Under the pieces are notes generated by a model. That model searched no databases, was not told the origin of the DNA, and saw nothing but the letters and a program-made list of their open reading frames with translations. From the NCBI GenBank assembly GCA_028821405.1, contig JAPPGK010000035.1, positions 1 to 64,000 on the forward strand: a stretch of DNA of 64,000 nt, given 5' to 3'. The stretch comes from Gammaproteobacteria bacterium (GTDB lineage: Bacteria > Pseudomonadota > Gammaproteobacteria > Pseudomonadales > Azotimanducaceae). How positions within the stretch are numbered: position 1 is the stretch's first letter; every line of letters starts with the position of its first letter. Position numbers and translations under genes: made by a program. Positions 7,498 through 16,665 of this stretch are shown here, piece after piece.

Positions 7498-8451
7498 CTA
7501 CGTGCCCAACGTGCCTTGTGCGAGGTCAACGGCGGCACGCAGGGCGGCCACCGCGCCCGTGGCGTCGGCGATGCCCCGTCCGGCGATGTCGAAGGCCGTG
7601 CCGTGGTCGACGGAGGTGCGGATTAGCGGGATGCCCAGCGTGGCCGTCACGCTCTCGTGAAAGTTGTGCACCTTGATCGCGATGTGGCCCTGATCGTGGT
7701 ACATCGCCAAGACGACGTCGAATTCGCCGCCGATGGCGCGGTTGAAGACCGAGTCGGCTGGCAGCGGTCCCGTCGCGTCGATGTTCAGTTCCCGGGCGTC
7801 CTGGACGGCTGGCCCGATCTCGTCGAGTTCCTCCCTGCCGAGCAGCCCGCCCTCGCCGCCATGGGGGTTCAGGGCGGCGACCGCGATGCGCGGATCGTTG
7901 AATCCCCAGGCGGTGAGGGACTCGTGGCAGAGACGCAGCTTGTCGAGCACGTTCACGCGGGTCACGAATCGACCTGCCTCGATCAGCGACTTGTGGGTGG
8001 ACAGGTGTACAACCCGCAGGCCGGGCGTCATCAGCATCGTCGCCGTGGTCGCGGCCCCGGTCAACCGGGCGAGGATCTCCTGGTGGCCGATATCGTCGAC
8101 GTAGCCTGCGGCGTGAATCGCTTCCTTGTGCAACGGGCAGGTCATCATCGCGGCGATGTGGCCGCTGATGGCGTCTTGCGCACAACGTTCCACTGCGGCC
8201 ACGCTCGCCTCCCCACAAGCGGCTGACACCTGCCCGATCCGAAAGTCGCTTGCGCGGGGGACGTCGACTTCCACGAGCTCGCAGTTGCCGGGCAGCGGCA
8301 AGCCGGCTTGGTCAGCCCCGAGCTGCAGCGCCCACGCCGGACCGTAGAGTATGTACTCGACGGCGGGGACGTCGTCGGCATGGAGCGCCTTGACGGCCAC
8401 TTCCGGCCCAATGCCGGCGGGGTCGCCGAGTGTGATGCCAACGCGGGTCAC
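7498..8451 (-). CDS. pdxA: 4-hydroxythreonine-4-phosphate dehydrogenase
   Basis: A 317-residue PdxA enzyme that oxidises 4-phosphohydroxy-threonine in the DXP-dependent route to pyridoxal phosphate. It starts GITLGDPAGIGPEV. Metal-binding histidines are in CPLHKEAIHAAG, MYHDQGHIAIK and VDHGTAFDIAG, the family hallmarks. The length is typical. The start overlaps the ribB stop by four bases, so cofactor-synthesis genes for B6 and B2 are translationally coupled. The window also carries several PLP enzymes (two aminotransferases and alanine racemase) that need its product. Confidence 0.95.
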   Translation of the reverse strand: MTRVGITLGDPAGIGPEVAVKALHADDVPAVEYILYGPAWALQLGADQAGLPLPGNCELVEVDVPRASDFRIGQVSAACGEASVAAVERCAQDAISGHIAAMMTCPLHKEAIHAAGYVDDIGHQEILARLTGAATTATMLMTPGLRVVHLSTHKSLIEAGRFVTRVNVLDKLRLCHESLTAWGFNDPRIAVAALNPHGGEGGLLGREELDEIGPAVQDARELNIDATGPLPADSVFNRAIGGEFDVVLAMYHDQGHIAIKVHNFHESVTATLGIPLIRTSVDHGTAFDIAGRGIADATGAVAALRAAVDLAQGTLGT

Positions 8452-9545
8452 AGGAGTTCCGTGGCCACCACCGTCAGCCCGAACCCTTCCAGGCCAACGA
8501 AATCGACCTCGCGTCCAGCGAGGATGCGCAGCTTGGAGACGCCGAGGTCGCGGAGAATCTGGGCACCCACGCCGATTTCCAGCCAGTCCCGGTTGCGCGC
8601 CCCCGCACGGCTGGCATCGCCCCCTGTGAGGGTGTCGAGGGGCACGCCGGCGAAGCCGCTGCGCAGGTAGATCAGGATGCCACCGCCGACGTCGCCGAGC
8701 CGGGCGAGGGACGCCTCGAGCAGGCTTTGCTCATGCTGGGTCTGGGACCCGAAGAGATCCTCGATGAGCTTCTCCCGGTGGATGCGTACGACCGCTTCCT
8801 CCCCGGCACGCCAGTTGCCGAACACCAACGCCAAATGCTCCGCGTCTTCGAACTCGGTTCGGTAAGCGTAGCCGCGGGCGCGGCCCACAGTGGTCTCGAC
8901 GTCGAACTCGCGGGTACGAACAACCAGTTGCTCGCGACGCTGGCGGTAGGCGATGAGGTCGGCGATCGAGATGATCCTGAGATCCTGTTCGGCGGCGAAC
9001 TGGCGCAGTTCCGAGAGCTTCTTGGGGTTGCCGTTGTCGTTGACGATCTCGGCGAGCACGCCCACCGGGGGCAAGCCGGCCGCGTGGGCCAAGTCGACGG
9101 CCGCTTCCGTATGCCCGGAACGAACGAGCACCCCGCCTTGGCGGGACACCAGGGGCAGCACGTGGCCCGGGCGGGCGAAGTCATCGGCCCCCGTGTTGTT
9201 GCTCGCCAGCGCCTGGACGGTGTTGGCGCGTTCGTCCGCGGAGATGCCCGTGGTCAGCCCCACCTTGTAGTCGACGGTCACTGTGTAGGCGGTGGCTAGC
9301 GGTGCTTCGTTACGCGCCACCATCGGATCGAGGTGCAGCCGCTTGGCGTGTTCCTCGGTGATGGACGCGCACAGCAAGCCGCTGGTGTGGCGGATCATGA
9401 AGCCGATCTTGTCCGACGACGCCTTGGCGGCTGCCATGATGAGGTCGCCCTCGTTCTCGCGGTCGTCGTCGTCCACGACCACCACGAGTTCGCCGGCCGC
9501 GATGGCCGCGATGGCGTCTTCGACGGTGTCGAACTCAGCGGTCAT
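8448..9545 (-). CDS. ribB: 3,4-dihydroxy-2-butanone-4-phosphate synthase, RibBX type
   Basis: A 365-residue protein taking ATG at 9545 as start, which matches the family N-terminus (VEDAIAAIAAGELVVVVDDDDRENEGDL); the longer frame starts with TTG and adds unconserved residues. Residues 1-200 are a complete RibB domain making the four-carbon unit of riboflavin from ribulose 5-phosphate. The C-terminal half looks like GTP cyclohydrolase II (RibA), but the three zinc cysteines are missing: the usual CxxxxxxxxxxCxC region reads HREKLIEDLFGSQTQHEQ. The GIGAQILRDLG-type motif persists. It should therefore have only RibB activity, as in RibBX proteins of proteobacteria. A separate ribA is expected elsewhere. 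Confidence 0.9.
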   Translation of the reverse strand: MTAEFDTVEDAIAAIAAGELVVVVDDDDRENEGDLIMAAAKASSDKIGFMIRHTSGLLCASITEEHAKRLHLDPMVARNEAPLATAYTVTVDYKVGLTTGISADERANTVQALASNNTGADDFARPGHVLPLVSRQGGVLVRSGHTEAAVDLAHAAGLPPVGVLAEIVNDNGNPKKLSELRQFAAEQDLRIISIADLIAYRQRREQLVVRTREFDVETTVGRARGYAYRTEFEDAEHLALVFGNWRAGEEAVVRIHREKLIEDLFGSQTQHEQSLLEASLARLGDVGGGILIYLRSGFAGVPLDTLTGGDASRAGARNRDWLEIGVGAQILRDLGVSKLRILAGREVDFVGLEGFGLTVVATELL

Positions 9546-9722
9546 GTCGTGCTGTTGCTTGCCCCGTCGGCCGGTGTGCGACGAGGTCCCTTGTCCCAAG
9601 TGGCGGCTCGAGAAATTGTATCAGCCGCCGTGCGGCGAACGGGCAGGCGATTGCGCGGACACTGGGTGGTGAGGTGGTGTACGCACGTGGCGACGGCTCT
9701 GGCCGGGGCTTGCGGCGGCGCG

Positions 9723-9728
9723 TACAAT
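9723..9728 (+). promoter_or_regulatory. -10 element of the tRNA-Arg gene
   Basis: TACAAT lies 11 bases before the tRNA 5' end and is followed by a GC-rich discriminator (cccgccgc), typical of growth-regulated stable-RNA promoters. The -35 region is poor (TGGCCG at 17 bases). Confidence 0.5.
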
Positions 9729-9739
9729 CCCGCCGCTAA

Positions 9740-9816
9740 GCGCCCGTAGCTCAACTGGATAGAGTACCAGGCTTCGAACCTGGGGGTTCGGGGTTCGAGT
9801 CCCTGCGGGCGCGCCA
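9740..9816 (+). tRNA. tRNA-Arg (anticodon TCG)
   Basis: A complete 77-base cloverleaf: 7-bp acceptor stem GCGCCCG/CGGGCGC, D-stem GCTC/GAGT, anticodon stem CCAGG/CCTGG with loop CTTCGAA, T-stem CGGGG/CCCTG with loop TTCGAGT, discriminator G and an encoded CCA. The anticodon TCG reads CGA (arginine). A Fic gene ends 55 bases further on in the opposite direction. I saw no second copy of the 3' end, so there is no evidence that an element is integrated here. Confidence 0.97.
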
Positions 9817-9870
9817 AACATGCCGCGATCTGGATCGACCCGAAGCCGGCTGCTGCCGATCACCGGTTGG

Positions 9871-11232
9871 TCAGGTCATATGCGTAGCCGTCGACCGTAT
9901 CCGTGCCTCAACATCGCCATGCCGCCTGTAGACCAGTTTGCGTCCCCGCTTGGCCACGTTAACGAAACCGAGTTTCGTGAGTCCGATGAGGTCGGTTCGG
10001 GCGGTCTCATAGGTGACGTTGTGGGAACGGCGGTGACTCTCAATGGTGTAGGTTGTGTCGGGGTACTTCAGAACATGGGAAAGCAACGCCACTTGACGAT
10101 GATTGAGGAGGTGAGCCAGATTCCCGCCCCGAAGCGTCTCTTCAAGATCTCGGCTCTCCCGCGCTTTACGTGTCAGGTACACATGGAGAGCTTGAATCGC
10201 TCGTGAGATGACGCGAAGGTTGTAGACGAGGAAATACGTCACGTCGTTGTCATCGGTCTCCGAATACACGTAGGCACGGACGTACTGTGCAGGAGACCGC
10301 CTGATGATCGTTGATATCGACAGAAACTCCACGAGCCAATAGCCGGATCGAGCCATTGACCAATAGAACAGCGCGCGTGCTGTTCGACCATTGCCATCCA
10401 CAAACGGGTGGTCGTAGCCGATCATGAAGTGAAGCAGGATCGCCTTCACGACGGGGTGGATGAACGGGTCTTCGTCGTGTGCATTGGCGAACTCGACCAA
10501 GCGCTTCATGCGACTCTCTAGTTCGTCGGCTGGCGGCGGTGTGTGTACAACCCTGCCGTCGCGTCGATCCACGACGTGAACGGCGTCTGACTCGTTTCGG
10601 AACCGGCCCACGGCGTTGGCATCATCCAGCGTTCCGTCCGTGAGGATTCGCTGAAGTTCCAATAGCATCGGCACGGACAACTCCTCGCGTGTGTTCGCAC
10701 GCAGGAACTCCATACCCGCGTAGTTGTTGACGATCATTTGCTCACTGGTGTCCGTGGGTCGGCGTCCCGACCTCAACATCTCTTTCGCGACGCGGCGAGT
10801 TGTCACGGCACCCTCGAGTTGACTTGACGCAATCGCCTCCTCGATCAGCGAGTTCATCATGTACCGTTCGCGTTGATCCGGGTTGACCACATCGGCCCGA
10901 GCGACCTCGATGCGTCCGCTTGCCTCCCGATCCACCTCGTGGAGCAATCGATACAGGTTGCCGGAGTCATTGAAGGAGAACGGCACGCCGGATTTGTCCT
11001 TGAACGGAAGTTCATGTCGAGATGAGATTCGCCTGAGCTTGATCGCAGCCCACCACTCACGGCTGGTGTAACCCGTGGGAGGGGGTCTGACACGCACTTG
11101 GTCCCAATGCAGGTACGTATATTTGCCGGTGGGCTGGTTTCCGATGTCCGAGCGCAAGAGTTCGCTTATCCGGTCGGGAGAGGACGAGGCGAGGACGCTT
11201 TGAACGGGTGGAGGGGTCTTAGGCATTCGCAT
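9871..11232 (-). CDS. Fic-family AMPylation protein, class II
   Basis: A 453-residue Fic protein. The catalytic motif HPFVDGNGRTAR (about residues 267-278) is complete and should transfer AMP (or a related group) to a target protein. The preceding SSQLEG (about 138-143) fits the inhibitory helix consensus [S/T]xxxE[G/N], placed N-terminal to the Fic core, so the enzyme is of the self-inhibited class II type. A C-terminal winged-helix-like region (TYTIESHRRSHNVTYETARTD) probably binds DNA and may allow autoregulation. A perfect 10-bp inverted repeat lies just upstream. It is a single gene next to tRNA-Arg, typical of accessory genes at tRNA sites. Confidence 0.92.
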   Translation of the reverse strand: MRMPKTPPPVQSVLASSSPDRISELLRSDIGNQPTGKYTYLHWDQVRVRPPPTGYTSREWWAAIKLRRISSRHELPFKDKSGVPFSFNDSGNLYRLLHEVDREASGRIEVARADVVNPDQRERYMMNSLIEEAIASSQLEGAVTTRRVAKEMLRSGRRPTDTSEQMIVNNYAGMEFLRANTREELSVPMLLELQRILTDGTLDDANAVGRFRNESDAVHVVDRRDGRVVHTPPPADELESRMKRLVEFANAHDEDPFIHPVVKAILLHFMIGYDHPFVDGNGRTARALFYWSMARSGYWLVEFLSISTIIRRSPAQYVRAYVYSETDDNDVTYFLVYNLRVISRAIQALHVYLTRKARESRDLEETLRGGNLAHLLNHRQVALLSHVLKYPDTTYTIESHRRSHNVTYETARTDLIGLTKLGFVNVAKRGRKLVYRRHGDVEARIRSTATHMT

Positions 11233-11267
11233 GGTGCAGATACCTGACGCTTGGCAGAATGCAGATT

Positions 11268-11296
11268 ATCTACTAATCTTGGCGTCATTAGTAGAT
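11268..11296 (-). promoter_or_regulatory. Inverted repeat upstream of fic
   Basis: ATCTACTAAT and ATTAGTAGAT form a perfect 10-bp inverted repeat with a 9-base spacer, 36 bases before the Fic start codon. Its place and symmetry suggest an operator, perhaps for the Fic protein's own C-terminal winged helix. Confidence 0.5.
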
Positions 11297-11495
11297 CGCT
11301 TGGGGTTAAGGGGGGTTAAGGAAGGACTCACGCTGACGAAAGCTCTATGACCCGCAACTCTAGAACAGCGCAACCCTCTCCACTGCGTCGCCACCTCGAC
11401 CACCGTGACCACGGCATGCGGACATCCGGACCGGGGTTGACTCGACAAGCCGATGGCTCAAGCTTGTCCGTTGCGAGCAGCGCCGTGCGCTCATT

Positions 11496-11894
11496 ATGTC
11501 CGTAGCCGGGTTCGACCACGCCGCCATCCCTATCGCCAACGTGGAGGCGATGCTGCGTTTCTACGGCGAACTCGGCTTCGACGTCAAAGAGGTACAGCCA
11601 CCGCTGTTCTACTCGGTGGTCTTCGGCGCCAACAAGATCAACTTCCACGGACCCGGGGCTTGGCGTTCGCCGAAGTTCACTCTGCGTGGCCCGACGGCAG
11701 AACCCGGCTGCGGAGACTTCTGCTTCGTCTGGGACGCCGCCGCCGTGGAACTCGCCGAGATGCTCGCACGGCTCGACGTGCCGGTGGTCGAAGGGCCGGT
11801 GGATCGGGTCGGCGGACGCGGCCAGACCGGCCGGAGCACCTACATCCGCGACCCTGACGGCAACCTGCTGGAGTTCATCGTCTACCCGGGATGA
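11496..11894 (+). CDS. VOC-family (glyoxalase/dioxygenase fold) protein
   Basis: A 132-residue protein with paired beta-alpha-beta-beta-beta modules. It begins with FDHAAIPIANVEAMLRFYGE and ends with the RDPDGNLLEFIVYPG signature. Metal ligands are plausible at His8 of the first module, His in INFHGPG and the C-terminal Glu. Members include glyoxalase I, fosfomycin-resistance enzymes and extradiol dioxygenases; the sequence alone does not tell which. It stands alone, convergent with the amidohydrolase gene 158 bases away. Confidence 0.85.
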   Translation: MSVAGFDHAAIPIANVEAMLRFYGELGFDVKEVQPPLFYSVVFGANKINFHGPGAWRSPKFTLRGPTAEPGCGDFCFVWDAAAVELAEMLARLDVPVVEGPVDRVGGRGQTGRSTYIRDPDGNLLEFIVYPG

Positions 11895-12034
11895 GCGCGA
11901 CTCGGTGGATGATAGTCGGCATGCCGGAAACCAGCGTCGCCCGGGGCCACGCGGATCGGCGGGTCGCACAGGCCGGATGCGCGGACACCGGCCAGGACAA
12001 CCCGGTCCCGAGCGGGCAGCGGCGCGGGTTGCCG

Positions 12035-12053
12035 GGCGACCGCAAGGGTCGCC
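12035..12053. repeat. Palindrome GGCGACC/GGTCGCC at a stop codon
   Basis: A 7-bp perfect stem with a 5-base loop. On the minus strand it follows directly on, and shares a base with, the TAG stop of the amidohydrolase (reading GTAGGCGACC). It resembles the GTAGGGG-type palindromes at 29.33 and 56.64 kb and the GCGACC hairpin near 62.73 kb. It might end transcription, but no T-run follows. Confidence 0.5.
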
Positions 12054-13510
12054 TACGAGACCAACAACGCCCTGGCTTCGTTCGCCACCCGCGTACCGTC
12101 GAAAAACGCCGGATTCGTCTTGCCCCAGAAGTGGACCGGGTTCTCGAACACGAAACGGCGGAAGCCGTCGGTGTCGATGCGCTCGTCCTCGACCAGTTCG
12201 TAGGCCTCGGTCAAGACCTCGGACATGTCCTGTACGTCGAAGTGACCGATGTCCGAGCCGAACAGGGTCTTGATCTCGGCCCGGTTGGGGTTGCAAGCGC
12301 GGTTGAATGCCCAGGCGTTGCTGGAATCGTCCGCCTCGCATCCGAAGTAGAAGGGCTCGACGAACAGGGTCTTGAAATCTTCCGCGGTGTCGATCCCGCA
12401 GGCCGCGTAGTCGTCGAGCTCTTCGATGCCGCCGGTGGTCCGGGCACCGCTGCTGGTACTGATGCCGTTTCGATCCCGGATCGCGTCGACCATCGCAGCC
12501 GGCGCGTACTGCTCGGCGAGCGACAGCAGCAGTTCGGGGTCGAGGTTGGCGGGATTCACGTCCTCGAGTGCCTCCCGGTTGCGGATGTTCCAGTGGCCGA
12601 TCAGGTCCGCATACAGCAGGCAGGCAAAACCGACACCGCCTTCCAGGAACGCGAAGTTGAGCTCCGGGAAACGGCGGGTGACGCCGCCCAGGAAGATCGC
12701 CTTGCACACCGCTTCCGAGGCAGCCGCGAAATGCCCTATGTGGTTGTAGCAGAAATTCGACGGCGACATGCGGAATGCCCGACCTCGGGAACCGCGGTGG
12801 AACGTGGGCGAAACGCCCAGTTCGCGGCACTTCTCCCAGACCGGGTCGTAGTCGTAGTCGCTGTCGAGACCGATCACGTCGTACCAGACCGCGAGGTCGG
12901 CCGCATCGGGTCGTTCTTCGGCGACCTTCGCGATGGGGCGGTCGATCATGCTGTTCAGCATTACGGCCTTGAGACCCAATTCGCCCACGGCGTGCTCGAG
13001 TTCGGCGATGGCCTCCTCCGGGTGGTGCATGGGAATGACAGCCGGCGGGGTGATGCGATCCTTCAGCGGTTCGAAGAGTTCCGCCTGGTAGACGTTGAAC
13101 GCCCGGCATGCCGCGATGCGCGCTTCGGTGTCGTTGACCCGGGGTAGTCCAAGGCCCATGGTGGGGAAAAGCACGGCGAAATCGATGCCGAACTCGTCCA
13201 GCCGTTCGTAAAGCAACCTCGGCATCATGGCGGTGGCCCGGTCGCGCGTATTCCTGGTCGGCGCCCCCCAGAACGCCTCCTGTGCGACGTTCTCGCGACG
13301 CCGTTCCCCCGGCGTCATCCTGAGCGAACGGCGCACCCGGGCGCCGTTGATCTGCATCGCCCGCACGGCCGCGTCGCCCCCGATCTTGCGCATGGCTTCG
13401 CCCACCACGGGGCCGTATTCCAGCCAGTGGCCGTCGGCGTCGATCACCGGATGACCGAGACTCTCCCTTAGTCGCGCACCTTCGGGCAGTTGCGTACCCT
13501 CGCCTGCCAT
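12053..13510 (-). CDS. Amidohydrolase-family (TIM-barrel) protein
   Basis: A 485-residue protein taking ATG at 13510, which has GGGGAGG eight bases upstream; the longer frame adds 70 unconserved residues. The N-terminal VIDADGHWLEYG matches the first metal-binding strand of amidohydrolase-2 / decarboxylase-like enzymes (ACMSD, gamma-resorcylate decarboxylase relatives). Further family segments are FAVLFPTMGLGLPRV, HPEEAIAELEHA, LNFAFLEGGVGFACLL and LFGSDIGHFDV, with the late aspartate that serves as a ligand. Substrate is unknown; aromatic-acid decarboxylation or ring-cleavage hydrolysis is usual in this family. Five bases separate its start from the opposite frame used by the OpgB region. 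Confidence 0.85.
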   Translation of the reverse strand: MAGEGTQLPEGARLRESLGHPVIDADGHWLEYGPVVGEAMRKIGGDAAVRAMQINGARVRRSLRMTPGERRRENVAQEAFWGAPTRNTRDRATAMMPRLLYERLDEFGIDFAVLFPTMGLGLPRVNDTEARIAACRAFNVYQAELFEPLKDRITPPAVIPMHHPEEAIAELEHAVGELGLKAVMLNSMIDRPIAKVAEERPDAADLAVWYDVIGLDSDYDYDPVWEKCRELGVSPTFHRGSRGRAFRMSPSNFCYNHIGHFAAASEAVCKAIFLGGVTRRFPELNFAFLEGGVGFACLLYADLIGHWNIRNREALEDVNPANLDPELLLSLAEQYAPAAMVDAIRDRNGISTSSGARTTGGIEELDDYAACGIDTAEDFKTLFVEPFYFGCEADDSSNAWAFNRACNPNRAEIKTLFGSDIGHFDVQDMSEVLTEAYELVEDERIDTDGFRRFVFENPVHFWGKTNPAFFDGTRVANEARALLVS

Positions 13511-13640
13511 CGCCTTGCCTCCCCAGTTGGCTAGACCGGCCGTTAGCTTAACCGACGCGGTGCGGGCTGCGTACCGTGCCGGGAATTCCAAGCCCGTATA
13601 CGATTGCGTGTGTCGAATACATGCAGCAAAAGGAACGCCG

Positions 13641-15554
13641 ATGGGGGTGGCGGCGATCCGCAATCGCGCCGGGTACGCCGTCGTGTACCTCGCACCCATT
13701 GCGGTCGCGGTTTCGTTCAATCCCGCCTACGCATACTGGCTCGTCTCGGGCGTTGCGATTGCGGGCCTCGTCGCTTGGCTATGGAGTCGTGGTGCCTGGC
13801 ATCGCTTGTCCGCATCGATCGTCAACGCCGCGACGTCGTTCGCGAACCTTTTGCTTGGGGCCTCGCTCTACGTGCAGGGCGTCGGTTTCAACGAGCAGTT
13901 CTTCTATCACCTGGACGGCGACACGTTCGCCATCGCGCGGCAAGCCTATCCGGTGGTCTTTTTCGGTGCCTGGATCTATTGGCTGGCAACCTGTGTTGCG
14001 CCGGCGCTTCTCGGCCGGCAATCGGGAGAACGGCACCTGCGGACGCACCTCGCGGCCCTGGCGGGAGTCGTGGGGCTCGTTGCATACGCCCCGCTGCTGT
14101 CGTTTGCCGCTTTCGTCGTATCGAGATCGGCCACACCGGCAGTGCCTGCTCCGACAATCCCGAGCACCGTCGAGATCGAGCCGATGGCACTTGACGACCC
14201 CAAGAGTCTTGTTCTCGTCTTCGCCGAATCGCTCGAAGCGACCTACAGCCGAGGCGATATCTTTGGCGACGACTTGACGCCGAGCTTGACTGCCCTCGCG
14301 ACCCGGGGCGTGGATTTTGGCAACATCCACGAAGTGAACAACACGGGCTCGACGATCACTGGCATGGTGGGGGCGATGTGTGCGCTGCCGCTTCGGTCCG
14401 CCATGCCATGGGAACATGTGAACTCCGTGCTGCCGAACGTGGATGTGCCCTTGCCCGGCGAGGCATGCCTCGGGGATGTGCTCGCCGCACACGGATACCG
14501 TACTGTCTTCATGGGCGGTGCCCCGCTGAGCTTCGCCGGCAAGGGTAAATTCCTCGAAGCACACGGATTCGCCGAACTCCATGGCGGGGCGGACTTTCTC
14601 CCGTTCCTCGAGGATCCCGACTACCGATCCGGGTGGGGCATCTACGACGACACGCTTTTCGAATTTGCGAATCGCAGGATCGACGAACTGGCCGCCGAGG
14701 ACGTGCCGTTCGCATTGGTGTTGTTGACGCTCGACACCCACCATCCGTCCGGCTTGCCGTCGGAAAGTTGTCGGGAGCCCCGCGGCAAGGGATCCGAAAT
14801 GGAATTCGCCATACGTTGTTCGGACAGATTGCTCAGTGGCTTCATCGATGACGTGCTAACGCGCTTGGACGATGTTGTCATTGCGCTTTTTTCCGATCAT
14901 TTGGCGCATCGCAACCAGCTCTTCGCCACGCTGAAGAACCATGCCGATGCGCGCAGACTGCGCTTCTCGGTCTGGGGAGGCGATGTCGAACCCATACGGG
15001 TTGAGCGGCCGGGAACGCACTATGATGTGATGCCAACGCTTTTGGATTTTCTTGGTTTTGAGGATTGGCGGAACCACGAGCTCGGGGCGTCCCTACTTCG
15101 TTTCGGCAGTCCTTGGTTTTCGGAAGATCGCAATGCGACGACGGCGATTACCCAAGACTTGCCCAAGATTCGCTTGGCGATGGGCTCGCACGTGGTATTC
15201 GAGGCGAAAGGACCGATGATTGACGTGGATGGACGGCGGACTCTCGCAACAAATGAGGGTTTGGACTTGTCCAATGCAATTTTCGCGATGGAGTTCGACG
15301 CCGATGGAGAAATCGCGGGATTTCGCGATAGCGCATCGGTTGACGAATTCATGATGGGTGCCAAGGGCGGAATTTGGATCGGTGTCTCGACAAACGACGA
15401 GTTCAATGCGCGGCACGTGCCCGACGAAGCAGCGAAACTCGCATTTTTCGCAGGCTGTTTCGACACGGATGGTTTCGTTGCCGGATCGTTGTGGTGGCGC
15501 GAGGAATTACCGGTGTCCGCCATTCTCGACGGCTGTGTGAGTAAGGATCCATGA
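13641..15554 (+). CDS. opgB: OpgB/MdoB-like phosphoglycerol transferase
   Basis: A 637-residue membrane enzyme taking ATG at 13641 (AAGGAA eight bases upstream). Residues about 1-165 hold four or five transmembrane helices. The rest is a periplasmic sulfatase-fold domain. Motifs match E. coli OpgB: FAESLEATY, NTGSTITGMVGAMCALPL (nucleophile threonine region), CLGDVLAAHGYRTVFMGG, FAGKGKFLEAHGF, YRSGWGIYDDTLFEFA and TLDTHHPSG, then SDHL as late metal ligands. OpgB moves phosphoglycerol from phosphatidylglycerol to osmoregulated periplasmic glucans. No glucan synthase (opgGH) is in the window. Its stop overlaps the alr start (ATGA), so the two are translationally coupled. Confidence 0.82.
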   Translation: MGVAAIRNRAGYAVVYLAPIAVAVSFNPAYAYWLVSGVAIAGLVAWLWSRGAWHRLSASIVNAATSFANLLLGASLYVQGVGFNEQFFYHLDGDTFAIARQAYPVVFFGAWIYWLATCVAPALLGRQSGERHLRTHLAALAGVVGLVAYAPLLSFAAFVVSRSATPAVPAPTIPSTVEIEPMALDDPKSLVLVFAESLEATYSRGDIFGDDLTPSLTALATRGVDFGNIHEVNNTGSTITGMVGAMCALPLRSAMPWEHVNSVLPNVDVPLPGEACLGDVLAAHGYRTVFMGGAPLSFAGKGKFLEAHGFAELHGGADFLPFLEDPDYRSGWGIYDDTLFEFANRRIDELAAEDVPFALVLLTLDTHHPSGLPSESCREPRGKGSEMEFAIRCSDRLLSGFIDDVLTRLDDVVIALFSDHLAHRNQLFATLKNHADARRLRFSVWGGDVEPIRVERPGTHYDVMPTLLDFLGFEDWRNHELGASLLRFGSPWFSEDRNATTAITQDLPKIRLAMGSHVVFEAKGPMIDVDGRRTLATNEGLDLSNAIFAMEFDADGEIAGFRDSASVDEFMMGAKGGIWIGVSTNDEFNARHVPDEAAKLAFFAGCFDTDGFVAGSLWWREELPVSAILDGCVSKDP

Positions 15555-16627
15555 CCGACCCGGTTGACCGCGACGGTCGAGTGCCCGCCCTCGTGCGGTT
15601 GACCGTCGACCTCAGCGCGCTCCGGGACAACTATCGGCGAGTCGCGAGCGTCGGCGAGCGGACGGCGGCGGTGGTCAAGGCGAACGCCTACGGTCTAGGC
15701 GCGGCTCGGGTGGTCGAAACGCTTCGGCGGGAGGGCTGTGGGGATTTCTTCGTGGCCACGTTGAGCGAGGGAGTTCTGCTTCGGGCGGTGAATCGCGACG
15801 CGAACATCTTCGTGCTGTCGGGCCCCGTGGACGAGGAGAGCGCGTTCGCGATGGTGCGACATGCATTGACGCCGGTACTCAACGACCCGACCCAGTTGCG
15901 GTGGTGGCGGGCGCACCGGGAGACGCCGGCCGCGGTGCATGTCGACACCGGAATGCACCGCCTTGGTTTCGACTACCGCTCGTTCTCGGCGTCGGTTTTC
16001 GATGGGTTCAACGTTGGCTTGGTGCTCTCCCACCTCGCCTGCGCGGACGATCCCGCCCATCCGATGAACGAACGCCAGGTTGCCCGTTTCGAGTCCATAC
16101 GCTCGCTGTTCCCCGATGCCGTCGGCAGCTTGGCGAACTCGGCCGGCGCGCTCTCGGGGATGGCATCCGGTATGACCCGGGCCGGCATCGCCTTGTACGG
16201 CGGCAATCCTTTCGCGACGCGACCGAATCCCATGGCCACCGTGGCGATCCTGGAGTCGCGGGTGATCGCGTTGCGCACGGTCGCGGCAGGCGAACCGATC
16301 GGGTACGCCGCCACGTACACCACGGCGCAGGAAACCCGTGTCGCGGTGCTGGGCGTCGGCTATGCGGACGGGTTTCCGCGGGGGGTGTCGAGGGACGCCC
16401 GCGTTGCCTACGGGGCAAACAGGCTACCTGTTGTCGGGCGGGTTTCGATGGATCTGCTCCACGTCGACGCATCGACGGTCGGGCGTGAGATCGCGCTCGG
16501 CGACTGGGTCGAGATCTTCGGGCACACGATCGGCATCGACGAAACCGCCGCCTGGGCGGGCACGATCAGCTATGAACTGCTGACCCGGTTGGGGGCCCGG
16601 GTGGCGCGTAACTACACCGGGTCGTGA
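15551..16627 (+). CDS. alr: Alanine racemase
   Basis: A 358-residue fold-type III PLP enzyme interconverting L- and D-alanine for peptidoglycan. The PLP lysine is in VVKANAYGLG. The catalytic tyrosine region is EPIGYAATYTT, and the GRVSMDLLHVD segment holds the conserved MD pair. HVDTGMHRLGF and SLANSAGAL are typical. The start codon overlaps the stop of the OpgB-like gene by four bases. With MurA it is the second peptidoglycan-precursor gene in the window. Confidence 0.95.
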   Translation: MTDPVDRDGRVPALVRLTVDLSALRDNYRRVASVGERTAAVVKANAYGLGAARVVETLRREGCGDFFVATLSEGVLLRAVNRDANIFVLSGPVDEESAFAMVRHALTPVLNDPTQLRWWRAHRETPAAVHVDTGMHRLGFDYRSFSASVFDGFNVGLVLSHLACADDPAHPMNERQVARFESIRSLFPDAVGSLANSAGALSGMASGMTRAGIALYGGNPFATRPNPMATVAILESRVIALRTVAAGEPIGYAATYTTAQETRVAVLGVGYADGFPRGVSRDARVAYGANRLPVVGRVSMDLLHVDASTVGREIALGDWVEIFGHTIGIDETAAWAGTISYELLTRLGARVARNYTGS

Positions 16628-16665
16628 GCTATCATCGCTGGCTTTGAGCCGAACGGGGAAGCAAA

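Noticed and set aside
9740-9816. Integrated element at the tRNA-Arg 3' end
   Set aside because: I found no integrase gene and no second copy of the tRNA 3' end in the window.
11328-13109. A 593-codon minus-strand frame across the VOC and amidohydrolase region
   Set aside because: Arg/Pro-rich out-of-frame translation; both real genes are in other frames with clear family motifs.
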